NCBI RefSeq assembly: GCF_004295485.1
Contig: NZ_CP036164.1
Span: 2,666,001 to 2,730,000 of the forward strand
Direction: 5' to 3'
Length of the DNA: 64,000 nt
Origin: Janibacter limosus
GTDB taxonomy: Bacteria > Actinomycetota > Actinomycetes > Actinomycetales > Dermatophilaceae
Shown here: one piece after another, positions 1 through 8,379 of the stretch
How positions within the stretch are numbered: position 1 is the stretch's first letter
Layout of the letters: the number at the start of each line of letters is the position of its first letter
Program-made: the position numbers and the translations under genes
Notes under the pieces: model-generated
The model's input: the letters and a program-made list of their open reading frames with translations, nothing else
Database searches by the model: none
What the model was told of the DNA's origin: nothing

Positions 1-1093
1 GCAGACGGAGCACGGTGTGCAGATTGAAGTCCTTCATCAGGGCCTTCTTCACCCGCCCGCCGATCCCCTGATCGAAGAGCACCGAGTTCGGCACGACGAT
101 GGCACACCGCCCCTTGGTCTTCGTCAGGCGTGCCATCACTGCTTGGAGGAAGAGCCACACGGTCTCGGCCGTCTTCATGCCGCTCGGGAAGTTGTCCTGG
201 ATCCCCTTCTCCTCTTCACCGCCGAAGGGCGGGTTGGTGAGGATGGCGTCGACCCCGTCATGACGCATGTCCGCGATCGAGCTGGACAGGGCATTGGTCT
301 GCGCGACGGCAGGACGGTCGATGCCGTGGAGCAGGAAGTTCATCTGTGCGAGCAGGTGGGGCATCGACTTCTTCTCGGTGCCCCTGATCCCCAGCTGGAC
401 CGCCTCGAGCTGCTTGGCCGTGGTCGCCGCCGCCCGCATGTGATCGAAGGCTTCGACGAGGAAGCCGCCCGTGCCCATCGCAGGGTCCATGACGACCTCG
501 CCGGGCTGCGGGTCGACCATCTCGGTCATGAACCGCACAAGTGGCCGAGGCGTGTAGAACTCGCCGGAGTCACCCGCTGCATCCCGCATCTCCTTGAGCA
601 TCGACTCGTAGAGGTGCGCCATCGTGTGGATGTCGTCCGTGTTGGCGAAGTCGACCTTGCCCAGCTGGCCGACAAGGTCTGCGAGCAGGTAGCCGCTGTG
701 CATCCGGTTGTCGACGTGCTTGAAGATCTGGGCCACGGTGTCCTTCGGGTCACCGGCCCGACCCGATCCACGCAGTTCGCGCAGGTGTGGCAGCAGCTGC
801 TCCTCGACGAAGGTGAGGAGCGCAGAGCCGGTCCGGTCACCCTTGGTCCACTCGGACCACCGGTACCGTCCGACGACCGCAGGCACATAGTCGGGGTCGT
901 TGATCTGGCGCTCCTCCTCAACCTCGTCGAGAGCGCGGAGGAAGAGGAGCCACGCCAGCTGCGGGAGTCGATCCAGCTCACCGTTGAGGCCAGCATCCTT
1001 GCGCATGATGTTGCGCGATTCCTTGATCACCGACTGCAGGCGAGCGCGAGTGGTCGGCGGTTGGGTGGACTTCTTGGTCCGAGGAGGCGTCAC
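1..1093 (-). CDS. hsdM: Type I restriction-modification DNA methyltransferase subunit, 3' end outside window
   Basis: N6-adenine methyltransferase subunit of a type I restriction system, which modifies host DNA together with a specificity subunit. The translated minus strand shows an N-terminal helical HsdM domain, then the SAM-binding motif DPAMGTGGF (about residues 203-211) and the catalytic motif NPPF (about 287-290). The GTG start overlaps the stop of the upstream AbiEii gene as GTGA (1093-1090), so the two are probably translationally coupled. The gene runs off the left edge after about 364 codons; hsdS would be expected further left but is not seen. An unrelated plus-strand open frame covers the same bases and has no recognisable product. 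Confidence 0.93.
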   Translation of the reverse strand, partial: MTPPRTKKSTQPPTTRARLQSVIKESRNIMRKDAGLNGELDRLPQLAWLLFLRALDEVEEERQINDPDYVPAVVGRYRWSEWTKGDRTGSALLTFVEEQLLPHLRELRGSGRAGDPKDTVAQIFKHVDNRMHSGYLLADLVGQLGKVDFANTDDIHTMAHLYESMLKEMRDAAGDSGEFYTPRPLVRFMTEMVDPQPGEVVMDPAMGTGGFLVEAFDHMRAAATTAKQLEAVQLGIRGTEKKSMPHLLAQMNFLLHGIDRPAVAQTNALSSSIADMRHDGVDAILTNPPFGGEEEKGIQDNFPSGMKTAETVWLFLQAVMARLTKTKGRCAIVVPNSVLFDQGIGGRVKKALMKDFNLHTVLRL

Positions 1094-1950
1094 GCGGAGG
1101 TTCCTTCATCATCGATAGCTGCGGAGTAGAGGTCGGTCACCAGGGTGTGAGCGGCGGCAAGGGATCGGTGGGGAGTACCAAGATCACTCAGGAGGCGGGC
1201 CAGGTCGTCCTCCCACGACGCCGGAGGTTCAGGGAGCGAAGGGGGCGGCCGGGACTGATCGCGAGCACTCCACACCACAGCGAGTCGCTCGCTCAGGCGA
1301 GGCGGATCAGTCAGGAGACCAGCGTCGATGAGCAGGACGAGGTCGACCAGGTCCTTCACCCGGGAGAATGTCCGGCCGCCGGAGTACAGGCGAGCGTATG
1401 CGTGCAACTTTTCGGCGGCGTGCTGATGGACATCAATAGCTGCGACCGTGACCGGGCCACACCCTGGCGCGGTGATCGGAGCACGCACCTCGAGCGGCTC
1501 GGTGGCCCCAGCGACCTCCTCGACCTGCCCGACGAGGTCGAGCTTGATCCGCTCGAAGGGGGCGCCGTCCACCAGAGCGTCCACGGAGACCCGCCAGGCG
1601 GGGCTGCCCGCTTCGTCGGCCCGAAGCCGGCGAGGGACGCCCGGACGGAATGAGAAGCCGTCGTCGAAGGAACCACTCGCCAACGCGTGCTCCAGCGCAT
1701 CGAGCACATCATCGGGATCGGACGCCAGGGCCATCCGGCCGACCAGGTCGATGTCCTTGGTCGTCCGGGCCACATCCCCGAGCCGGACCTCCAGGCAGAA
1801 GCCGCCCTTGAGCACCAATCCCTGCGGTGCGAGCCGTCCGAGCAGTCGTTGGAAGACCAACCCCCTGCGGATCCGATGGGCATCCTCCCCACGGTCAGTC
1901 GCAGCAATCCGGATCCGGTCGTTCAGTCCCTGAGCGCGTCGCGATGTCAC
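1090..1950 (-). CDS. AbiEii/AbiGii-family nucleotidyltransferase toxin
   Basis: 286-residue nucleotidyltransferase of the AbiEii family, the toxin half of type IV AbiE toxin-antitoxin and abortive-infection systems. The fold is marked by KGG at residues 48-50 followed by DID at 66-68, the metal-binding GG...DxD signature, and a later RVKDLVDLVLL segment typical of the family. It overlaps the antitoxin gene upstream by ATGA (1950-1947) and hsdM downstream by GTGA, so toxin, antitoxin and methylase form one coupled unit. Family members transfer nucleotides onto tRNA or protein targets; the target here cannot be read from the sequence. Confidence 0.88.
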   Translation of the reverse strand: MTSRRAQGLNDRIRIAATDRGEDAHRIRRGLVFQRLLGRLAPQGLVLKGGFCLEVRLGDVARTTKDIDLVGRMALASDPDDVLDALEHALASGSFDDGFSFRPGVPRRLRADEAGSPAWRVSVDALVDGAPFERIKLDLVGQVEEVAGATEPLEVRAPITAPGCGPVTVAAIDVHQHAAEKLHAYARLYSGGRTFSRVKDLVDLVLLIDAGLLTDPPRLSERLAVVWSARDQSRPPPSLPEPPASWEDDLARLLSDLGTPHRSLAAAHTLVTDLYSAAIDDEGTSA

Positions 1951-2540
1951 GAGGACACTCTCGCAAGGAGGTCGGACATCCTTGACCTCGCTCGGCCACC
2001 TCGTTCATCAGCGCCGAGCTGCAGGCGCCGCCTCGTCGTCAGCCCTCGCTCGAGAGCATCGCGCACACCGTCCTCGACAGTCTCCATGGGCGTGTCAGAG
2101 CCAGCAACGTCAACCAAAGTTCGCAGCGCAGTCGTCACCCTCCAGCCGGAGCGCTGCTCCGCCTCGCCGTCGGAGACCACCCCACGGTGCAGCACAACGG
2201 CATCGTCGGCCGCGCGGAATGTTGCCGGGACCGTCAGGTGCACGTGGGCGGGGTTGACGTCGGACAGCTCAAGCACAGACATCGCTGACTCGTGGGAGAT
2301 GACCCCCTCACCGCGCGACCAGACCGACCATCGGGCATATGTGTCATCGGCATTGCTCGGCCATCCCGGCAGGCGGAAGAGCGCTCGCTGCACCCGCACC
2401 CAGTTCCCGTGGTCGACGTGATATTTCTGAGCCTGGTAGGTGTAACCGACTGCGAGGGCCTGCGCCGCCGTGAAGTATCCGGCCTGACTGAACGCAAGGG
2501 TGCTCAGCTGTTGGCGGAGATCCTGTCGAGAGCCGGGCAC
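1947..2540 (-). CDS. AbiEi-family antitoxin / transcriptional regulator
   Basis: 197-residue protein with an N-terminal winged-helix region (about residues 10-60, containing QAGYFTAAQALAVGY and a basic recognition stretch), followed by the C-terminal domain common to AbiEi_4 antitoxins. AbiEi proteins bind inverted repeats and repress their own operon while countering AbiEii. It lies 55 nt downstream of hsdR and overlaps the toxin start by 4 nt. That 55-nt gap is the longest in the cluster and is the most likely place for a separate antitoxin promoter. The function comes from family membership and context; no operator was located. Confidence 0.82.
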   Translation of the reverse strand: MPGSRQDLRQQLSTLAFSQAGYFTAAQALAVGYTYQAQKYHVDHGNWVRVQRALFRLPGWPSNADDTYARWSVWSRGEGVISHESAMSVLELSDVNPAHVHLTVPATFRAADDAVVLHRGVVSDGEAEQRSGWRVTTALRTLVDVAGSDTPMETVEDGVRDALERGLTTRRRLQLGADERGGRARSRMSDLLARVSS

Positions 2541-2595
2541 CAGCGAAGGCTACCAGCATGAAAACTCAACGAAAACTGTAGTTCTACGTGATTTG

Positions 2596-5010
2596 CTATG
2601 CGCTCTCCGTGGAGTACAACCACGTCTGCAGCTCATCGATGGCCTGGTGCATCGTCGCAGGATCGCCGAACGCCGTGGCGATCTCCCGCGCCGATCCCAG
2701 TGCCGCAATCTCCGGGAGGCGTAGTCGCTGGGGCGAGGAGACCTCGTCGATCCCACGCTCCGCATAGACGTCGAGCAGACGGGTCAGGACCCTGCGAGCC
2801 AGCTCGGATCGCAGCTCCAGGTCCGCGTGATGACGAGTGCGCACCCGCCGCACCCGCTCAGCTCTCGTCCGCGAGGGCAGTCCCCACGCAAGCTGGACGA
2901 GCAGATCAAACGGATCCACGTCCCCTTCGCCGGCAGGCAGCAGGTCGTCCACGACGACACCCTCGCCCTCGAGCACGGTCAAGATCTCCTCGCGCGACGG
3001 CCGGCGCGACCACTGAGTCGCCAGGTCTCCCGGTGTCGGAGCCAAGCGACGGACGACACCGGCCACGTACTCCCCGTACTCGGTCAGGCGAAGGCGTCCC
3101 GTGGAGTTGTCGACGACGTGCACCGACTCCGAGACCACGGTGAAACCGCCTTCGTCGACGACAAAGGTGGGGCTCGAGCGGGAGGCTGCATCGGCGCCGG
3201 CAGGCAGGGGGTCACCGCCGACAGGGTCCTCGGGGTTGTGTGCGGTGAAGGGAGGAACCGGCTCGCTGACCCCAGAGGCGTGGTTCGTCGCCTCGCTCTC
3301 GTCCGAGCCTTGGGCAGTCCCGTCCAAGGGAGGATCGTGAATGATCCGCACGGGGTACCCGTCGAAGTCTGGGTCCTCGAAGTGGCTCGTGGCCCCCACG
3401 AAGTCAACGATCTCGAAGGAGGTCTTCCCCTTCTCGGGGTAGAGGCGCGTCCCCCGGCCGATGATCTGCTTGAACTCCACCATCGAGCCGACCGGCCGGA
3501 AGATCACGACATATTTGAGGTCCGGCACATCGATACCCGTGGACAGCAGCCGTGAAGTGGTCGCCACCACTGGAGACGTCTGGTGCGGGTCGCAAAAGGC
3601 TTCCAGTAGACGCTGCTTCTCACCCTCAACGCCGACGATGCGGACCACCCACTCCGGGTCGTCCGCCACGAGATCCGGGTTGGCGTCGACCAACGCCTGT
3701 CGCATCTCGTCAGCGTGCTGGGTGTCGACGCAGAAGACCATCGTCCGGGCCGTCGGGTCCGCCCGAAGCAGCCGGGACAGGTAACCGGCCGCCAGGTCCG
3801 TGCGGGCCAGCAGCCGCAAGACTCGCTCGAAGTCCCGGGTGCCGTAGACCCCCTCCGGGATCTCACGTCCGAAGCGGTCGCGCTGTCCCGGCGTGGGCTC
3901 CCAGCCATCGGCGTCGGGGCTGAGTGTGACGCGCCGGACGCGGTACGGCGCAAGGTATCCGTCCTCGATCCCCTGACGCAGCGAATAGGTGAAGACCGGC
4001 TCCCCGAAGTATCGGTAGGTGTCGACGGTGTCGCCCTGCTTGGGCGTCGCGGTCAGCCCCAGCTGGATCGCCGCGTCGAAGTGGTCGAGGATCCGGCGCC
4101 ATGACGAGTTCTCCGACGCGCTCCCGCGATGGCACTCGTCGACGATGACGAGATCGAAGAAGTCGGGTCGGTACTCGCCCAGCCGGTCCTCATCGCCTTG
4201 CACCAGGGACTGGTAGGTCGCGAAGTAGACCTCGCGATTGAGATTGGCAGCACCGCCGACACGGAAGAGTGGCTCGCCACCGAAAGCCTGGGCGAAGTCC
4301 TTGCGCATCGGATCTGCCACAAGCGCATCACGATCCGCGAGGTACAGGACCCGGTAATTGCGCTCCGGGTTGGCGACCCGGTGGTACTCACGCAGGAGAT
4401 GCACGATCTGCATCGCGGTGAAGGTCTTACCGGTACCCGTGGCCATGAGCAGGAGGATTCGCCGCTCGTGACGAGCCACTGCGCTCAGCACACGCCTGAT
4501 CGCGACCGCTTGGTACCACCGAGGCTCTTGGACGTCACCGGTGGCCAACCTCTTTTCACGGTTGAACCCCTTGGAGTGCAGTGCCTGCCCCGCCGCGTCG
4601 AGATCATGCAGGTGGGCGTAACGCGCCCATGCCTCGGCTGGCGCGGCATAGGCCTCGACTCGGCGCTCGCGACCCGACACCAGATCGCGCTCGATGATCT
4701 CGTCGCCATTGGTGGCGTAGGCGAGCGGGACGTCAAGCTGTTGTGCGTAACGCAATGCCTGCTGCAGACCGTCGGACGCCGATCGGTAGGCACGCTTCGC
4801 CTCGACCACAGCGACCGGCACCTGGTCGATCTCGAGGACGTAGTCGACGAAGCCATCACCGAGGTTGCGCGCGCGACTCCCGAGCCGCAGAGTCCGGCCC
4901 GCCTTGACTGGGTACTGCTCGCGGACGTCTGCTCCCGTCCAACCCGCGGCCGCGAGCGCGGGCACGACGACATCCCGGCAGGTCTCGCGCTCCAAGGGAC
5001 CACTCGTCAT
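2596..5010 (-). CDS. hsdR: Type I restriction endonuclease subunit R
   Basis: 804-residue HsdR, the ATP-dependent translocase and nuclease of the type I complex. An N-terminal PD-(D/E)xK nuclease is visible with D56 in VDYVLE and the E70-A-K72 triad. The SF2 motor follows, with Walker A ATGTGKT (190-196), Walker B DECH (291-294), LGLTATP, and the motif VI segment QIIGRGTRL. All catalytic residues are intact. The length is at the short end for the family. It is first in the operon hsdR-abiEi-abiEii-hsdM, so its promoter must lie in the 85 bp between its ATG and the menB fragment. Confidence 0.94.
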   Translation of the reverse strand: MTSGPLERETCRDVVVPALAAAGWTGADVREQYPVKAGRTLRLGSRARNLGDGFVDYVLEIDQVPVAVVEAKRAYRSASDGLQQALRYAQQLDVPLAYATNGDEIIERDLVSGRERRVEAYAAPAEAWARYAHLHDLDAAGQALHSKGFNREKRLATGDVQEPRWYQAVAIRRVLSAVARHERRILLLMATGTGKTFTAMQIVHLLREYHRVANPERNYRVLYLADRDALVADPMRKDFAQAFGGEPLFRVGGAANLNREVYFATYQSLVQGDEDRLGEYRPDFFDLVIVDECHRGSASENSSWRRILDHFDAAIQLGLTATPKQGDTVDTYRYFGEPVFTYSLRQGIEDGYLAPYRVRRVTLSPDADGWEPTPGQRDRFGREIPEGVYGTRDFERVLRLLARTDLAAGYLSRLLRADPTARTMVFCVDTQHADEMRQALVDANPDLVADDPEWVVRIVGVEGEKQRLLEAFCDPHQTSPVVATTSRLLSTGIDVPDLKYVVIFRPVGSMVEFKQIIGRGTRLYPEKGKTSFEIVDFVGATSHFEDPDFDGYPVRIIHDPPLDGTAQGSDESEATNHASGVSEPVPPFTAHNPEDPVGGDPLPAGADAASRSSPTFVVDEGGFTVVSESVHVVDNSTGRLRLTEYGEYVAGVVRRLAPTPGDLATQWSRRPSREEILTVLEGEGVVVDDLLPAGEGDVDPFDLLVQLAWGLPSRTRAERVRRVRTRHHADLELRSELARRVLTRLLDVYAERGIDEVSSPQRLRLPEIAALGSAREIATAFGDPATMHQAIDELQTWLYSTESA

Positions 5011-5095
5011 GGGGCCAATCTACGAACGACGTCAAGATTTCGGCTGGCCAGCGGATCTGCGACGTTCGGAGCGCCCGTGGTGAAAGGACGATCCC

Positions 5096-5221
5096 GTGCC
5101 GATCACCCGCTCCCCCTACCGACCCCGTCTGGCGTACATGACCGACGAGGCCGTCGAGGGGCGCGACCAGTTCCACGAGAAGCGCGAGCCCGACTGGTCG
5201 CCCTTCCCCTGGTACTTCTGA
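5096..5221 (+). pseudogene. menB: 3' remnant of menB (1,4-dihydroxy-2-naphthoyl-CoA synthase)
   Basis: A 41-codon reading frame from a GTG ends in RLAYMTDEAVEGRD then KREPDWSPFPWYF, which matches the extreme C-terminus of actinobacterial MenB nearly residue for residue. Everything upstream of about 5120 is unrelated, so roughly the first 250 codons of menB are missing. It lies just upstream of menE and menA, where menB belongs in related genomes. The simplest reading is that the restriction island on its left disrupted or displaced menB. It is not expected to be functional. A complete menB may exist outside the window. Confidence 0.8.
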
Positions 5222-5384
5222 TCCCCAGAGGTTCCGTGGGTCAGACCCCTGGACCCATTGAGGAAGCGAGCGTCGGCCCTCCAGCCCGCACCACGTCTGC
5301 CGCCCTTGGCGTCTCCGTGAATCGCTGCGCGACCCTGTGGACAAGGCCCAGCGCAGGGCAGCGACTGCGGCGTAAACTCTCCGT

Positions 5385-5627
5385 ATGTCGGTGAGCGAGT
5401 CGCAGTTCTACGAGGCAGGGATGTCTCTACCTCCGGACGTGCGCAGGCACGTCGCCCTGAGGCTGCTCGAGTCGCTCGAAGACAGCGAGGACGAGTCGGT
5501 CGATGACGAATGGACGATCGAGATCTCACGTCGCGTGGACGACCTCACGGGTGGCCGGCTCCGGACTGTGCCGAGTGACCAGGTCTTCGCGGACATCGTT
5601 GCCCGCCGGGCTGCCCGCAACGCATGA
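5385..5627 (+). CDS. Addiction-module antitoxin (RelB/ParD-like, PF09720 type)
   Basis: 80-residue acidic protein resembling the putative addiction-module component family: an N-terminal helix with PPDVRRHVALRLLESLEDSE, an acidic middle and a short basic tail. Such antitoxins bind and mask a ParE/RelE partner and usually repress their own promoter. The stop overlaps the toxin start as ATGA (5624-5627), the standard layout of these pairs. TAAACT at 5373-5378 ends 6 nt before the ATG, and no Shine-Dalgarno is apparent, so the transcript may be leaderless. Confidence 0.8.
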   Translation: MSVSESQFYEAGMSLPPDVRRHVALRLLESLEDSEDESVDDEWTIEISRRVDDLTGGRLRTVPSDQVFADIVARRAARNA

Positions 5628-5938
5628 CCCTTCCCGTCCGCTTCCATCCGGATGCCCGGGACGAGTTCATTGCAGAGGTTGATTGGTACGACGATCGCGC
5701 AGGGCTCGGGGAGCGCTTTGCCGAGGCCGTCGAGATCGCCATCGAGTTCGCGGCCGAGGACCCCGAGGCGTGGCCTCCGTTACGGGGGTGGCCACGCGAA
5801 CCCATCGTCCGGTCGAAGGGCGTGACGAGTTTCCCGTACCGAGTCCTGTACCTGGTGCGGGACGACGTGCTGACCGTGGTCGCCGTCGCCCACACCAAAC
5901 GACGCCCCGGCTATTGGAAGGACCGGGCGCGTGCCTGA
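5624..5938 (+). CDS. RelE/ParE-family toxin
   Basis: 104-residue protein of the ParE/RelE toxin fold. It starts with FHPDARDEFIAEVDWYDDRA, has the conserved central FPYRVLYLVRDD strand pair, and ends with VVAVAHTKRRPGYWKDR, where the His and Arg residues match the ParE consensus. It is translationally coupled to the antitoxin. ParE homologues poison gyrase and RelE homologues cleave mRNA on the ribosome; sequence alone does not decide which applies. It abuts menE, so the pair is wedged between the menB fragment and menE. Confidence 0.85.
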   Translation: MTLPVRFHPDARDEFIAEVDWYDDRAGLGERFAEAVEIAIEFAAEDPEAWPPLRGWPREPIVRSKGVTSFPYRVLYLVRDDVLTVVAVAHTKRRPGYWKDRARA

Positions 5939-5963
5939 CTCCCGCCACGAGAGGATGAGCGCC

Positions 5964-7112
5964 GTGCCCATCACCACGCTCCCGTTGCCCACCGGACCCG
6001 CGGTCCTCGAGTCGCTCCCTTCGCTCGAGCGTGCGCTGACCGGCACCGCGCCGATCCACCCGCACGCACCGGACTCGACCCCGGCGTTGCCCGAGGGCGC
6101 GCTCCCCGACGACCTGGCCGTCGCCATCGCGACCTCCGGGTCGACCGGAACCCCCAAGCTCTCGCTGCTCACCGCGGCCGGCCTCATCGCGAGCGCCGAC
6201 GCGACGGCCGAGCGCCTGGGCGGCCACGGTCAGTGGCTGCTCGCCCTGCCGCCGCACCACATCGCTGGCCTGCAGGTCCTCCTGCGCAGCATCGCCGCCG
6301 GCACCACTCCGGTGGTCCTCGACCCCGGGAGCGTCACCCCGTTCGACCTCGTCCAGGCCACCGCCGGGATGCACGGGGAGCGGCGCTACACCTCGCTCGT
6401 CCCGACGCTGCTAGCCCGCCTCGTCGAGGACCCGCTCGGGCTGGAGGCGCTGCGCCGGTTCGACGCGATCCTCGTTGGCGGCGCCGCCACCCCGCGCCTC
6501 CTGCTCGACAAAGCCCGCTCCGAAGGCGTCCGGGTCGTCACGACCTACGGCATGTCCGAGACCGGCGGCGGCTGCGTCTACAACGGCAAGCCCCTCAAGG
6601 GCGTCGCCGCCCGTGCCGACGCCGACGGCGTCCTCGAGCTCGGTGGCCCCGTCGTCGCGCACGGCTACCTCGGCCGGGACAGCGACGCCTTCACGACCGA
6701 AGCGGGGCAGCGCTGGTTCCGCACCGGCGACCTGGGGACCGTCGACCGTGATGGCCGGGTGAGCGTCACCGGTCGCGCCGACGACATCATCAACACCGGC
6801 GGGCTCAAGGTCGCGCCCCGCGTCGTCGAGGAGGCGGTCCTGGCGCACATCGCCGCGGTGACGGAGGCGGTCGTCGTGGGCGTACCCGACCCGCAGTGGG
6901 GCCAGGCCGTGTCGCTGGCCGTCGTCACCTCCCCCGGCGGGCCGCCGGTCGGGCCGGTCGCGGAGGGTGGCGTCGCCGAGATCCGCGAGATGCTGCGACC
7001 CCACCTCGAGGCCGCCGCCCTCCCCCGCCGGGTGCACGTCGTCGCCGAGCTGCCGATGCGCGGCCCGGGCAAACCGGACCGCACCGCCGTGGCGCGTCTG
7101 CTCGGAGCCTGA
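5964..7112 (+). CDS. menE: o-Succinylbenzoate--CoA ligase
   Basis: Adenylate-forming ligase that activates o-succinylbenzoate to its CoA thioester in menaquinone synthesis. Visible motifs are the P-loop ATSGSTGTPK (about residues 52-61), TYGMSETGGG, RWFRTGDLG, the hinge GRADDIINTGG, and the C-terminal GKPDR lysine. At about 382 residues it has the short form usual in actinobacteria. I chose GTG 5964 because GAGAGG (5949-5954) lies 9 nt upstream; ATG 5955 in the same frame has no suitably spaced ribosome site. menA follows 22 nt downstream. Confidence 0.92.
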   Translation: MPITTLPLPTGPAVLESLPSLERALTGTAPIHPHAPDSTPALPEGALPDDLAVAIATSGSTGTPKLSLLTAAGLIASADATAERLGGHGQWLLALPPHHIAGLQVLLRSIAAGTTPVVLDPGSVTPFDLVQATAGMHGERRYTSLVPTLLARLVEDPLGLEALRRFDAILVGGAATPRLLLDKARSEGVRVVTTYGMSETGGGCVYNGKPLKGVAARADADGVLELGGPVVAHGYLGRDSDAFTTEAGQRWFRTGDLGTVDRDGRVSVTGRADDIINTGGLKVAPRVVEEAVLAHIAAVTEAVVVGVPDPQWGQAVSLAVVTSPGGPPVGPVAEGGVAEIREMLRPHLEAAALPRRVHVVAELPMRGPGKPDRTAVARLLGA

Positions 7113-7134
7113 CCGCCTCGTAGGATCGGCGATC

Positions 7135-8025
7135 GTGGCCACCATCAAGCAGTGGATCGCCGGCGCCCGTCCGCGAACCCTCCCCGCAGCAATCGCTCCC
7201 GTCATCGTCGGCACCGCCGCCGCCGCAGCCCACCGGGACGTCGAGGAGGGGCTGAAGGGAGCCAGCCTCGGCCTCGCCCTGCTCGCCATGCTCGTCTCCT
7301 GCTGCCTGCAGATCGGCGTCAACTACGCCAACGACTACAGCGACGGGATCCGCGGCACCGACGAGGAGCGGGTCGGTCCGGTGCGCCTCGTGGGCCAGCG
7401 ACTCGCCGACCCGGCGAACGTCAAGATCGCGGCCTTCACCTTCTTCGGGCTCGGCGCCTTCGCCGGCTTCGCCCTCGTGGCGCTGAGCCAGGCGTGGATC
7501 CTCATCCCGATCGGCGCCCTGGCGATCATCGCGGCCTGGCGCTACACCGGCGGTGACAACCCCTACGGCTACCGCGGCCTCGGCGAGGTCTACGTCTTCA
7601 TCTTCTTCGGGCTCGTCGCGACGCTCGGGACCCTCTACACCCAGATCGGCACGATCACCGCGGTCGGCGTGCTCGGGGCGATCGCCGTCGGGTCGCTGGC
7701 CACCGCGATCCTCGTCGCCAACAACCTGCGCGACATCCCGACCGACTCCGTGACGGGCAAGCAGACCCTCGCCGTGCGGCTCGGCGACGCCCGCACCCGC
7801 CAGCTCTACCTCGGTCTCTTCGTCGTCGCGATCGTCTGCACCCTGCTCATGACGATCTGGCGCCCGTGGGCCCCGCTCGGCCTGCTCGGCCTCGTCATCG
7901 CCTGGCCGGGGATCCAGGCCGTGCGCTCCGGGGAGACCGGCCGCGCGCTCATCCCGGCCCTGGCACTCACCGGCTTCGCCGAGCTGATGTGGGCGGTCTG
8001 GCTCTTCGCCCCGCTGGCGCGCTGA
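7135..8025 (+). CDS. menA: 1,4-Dihydroxy-2-naphthoate polyprenyltransferase
   Basis: Integral-membrane UbiA-superfamily prenyltransferase that attaches the polyprenyl tail to DHNA, forming demethylmenaquinone. The protein (296 residues) opens with WIAGARPRTLPAAIAPVIVG, carries the first Asp-rich motif NYANDYSDGIRGTD and the second NNLRDIPTD, and has about eight membrane segments. The GTG start follows TAGGAT (7121-7126) by 8 nt, so a leaderless transcript is possible even though menE is close upstream. It ends 17 nt from the convergent DUF4229 gene. Confidence 0.92.
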   Translation: MATIKQWIAGARPRTLPAAIAPVIVGTAAAAAHRDVEEGLKGASLGLALLAMLVSCCLQIGVNYANDYSDGIRGTDEERVGPVRLVGQRLADPANVKIAAFTFFGLGAFAGFALVALSQAWILIPIGALAIIAAWRYTGGDNPYGYRGLGEVYVFIFFGLVATLGTLYTQIGTITAVGVLGAIAVGSLATAILVANNLRDIPTDSVTGKQTLAVRLGDARTRQLYLGLFVVAIVCTLLMTIWRPWAPLGLLGLVIAWPGIQAVRSGETGRALIPALALTGFAELMWAVWLFAPLAR

Positions 8026-8041
8026 CCCCCTTCGCCCCCGC

Positions 8042-8371
8042 TCAGCGGAAGTTCTCGGGCTCCTCGTCGACCGCCGTCGCCTCACGCGAAGCATCTGAGC
8101 GGTCCGAGCGCTCGCGAGCGGCGTCCTCGACGGCCTCGTCGGTGTCGGTGCGCGCCGAGCGAGCGGTCTCCTTGGCGGCCTGCCGGTCCTGGATCTGCTG
8201 GATCATCTCGGCACGGAAGGGCCGCAGGACGATCGCCGAGATGATCATCGAGGAGAGCGCCGCGCCGACGACCAGCCACGGCAGCTCGGTGGGCTCGCGC
8301 AGGCCGACCAGCCACAGCAGCGCGAGGCAGCCGAAGAAGATCATCAGGCGGAGCAGGGTGTAGCGGACCAT
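8042..8371 (-). CDS. DUF4229 domain-containing small membrane protein
   Basis: 109-residue protein with two N-terminal membrane helices (LLRLMIFFGCLALLWLVGL and LVVGAALSSMIISAIVL), then the basic, glutamine-rich PFRAEMIQQIQDRQAAK segment typical of DUF4229, then an acidic, disordered tail. It lies 8 nt after ccsB and is the last gene of the cytochrome c maturation operon, a usual position for this family in actinobacteria. No biochemical function is known. The position suggests a membrane-associated accessory role, which is only inference. Confidence 0.8.
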   Translation of the reverse strand: MVRYTLLRLMIFFGCLALLWLVGLREPTELPWLVVGAALSSMIISAIVLRPFRAEMIQQIQDRQAAKETARSARTDTDEAVEDAARERSDRSDASREATAVDEEPENFR

Positions 8372-8379
8372 GTAGTGCC

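Noticed and set aside
17..1129. Long plus-strand open frame of 370 codons
   Set aside because: It is the complement of hsdM; the minus strand shows DPAMGTGGF and NPPF, and the plus frame has no family resemblance.
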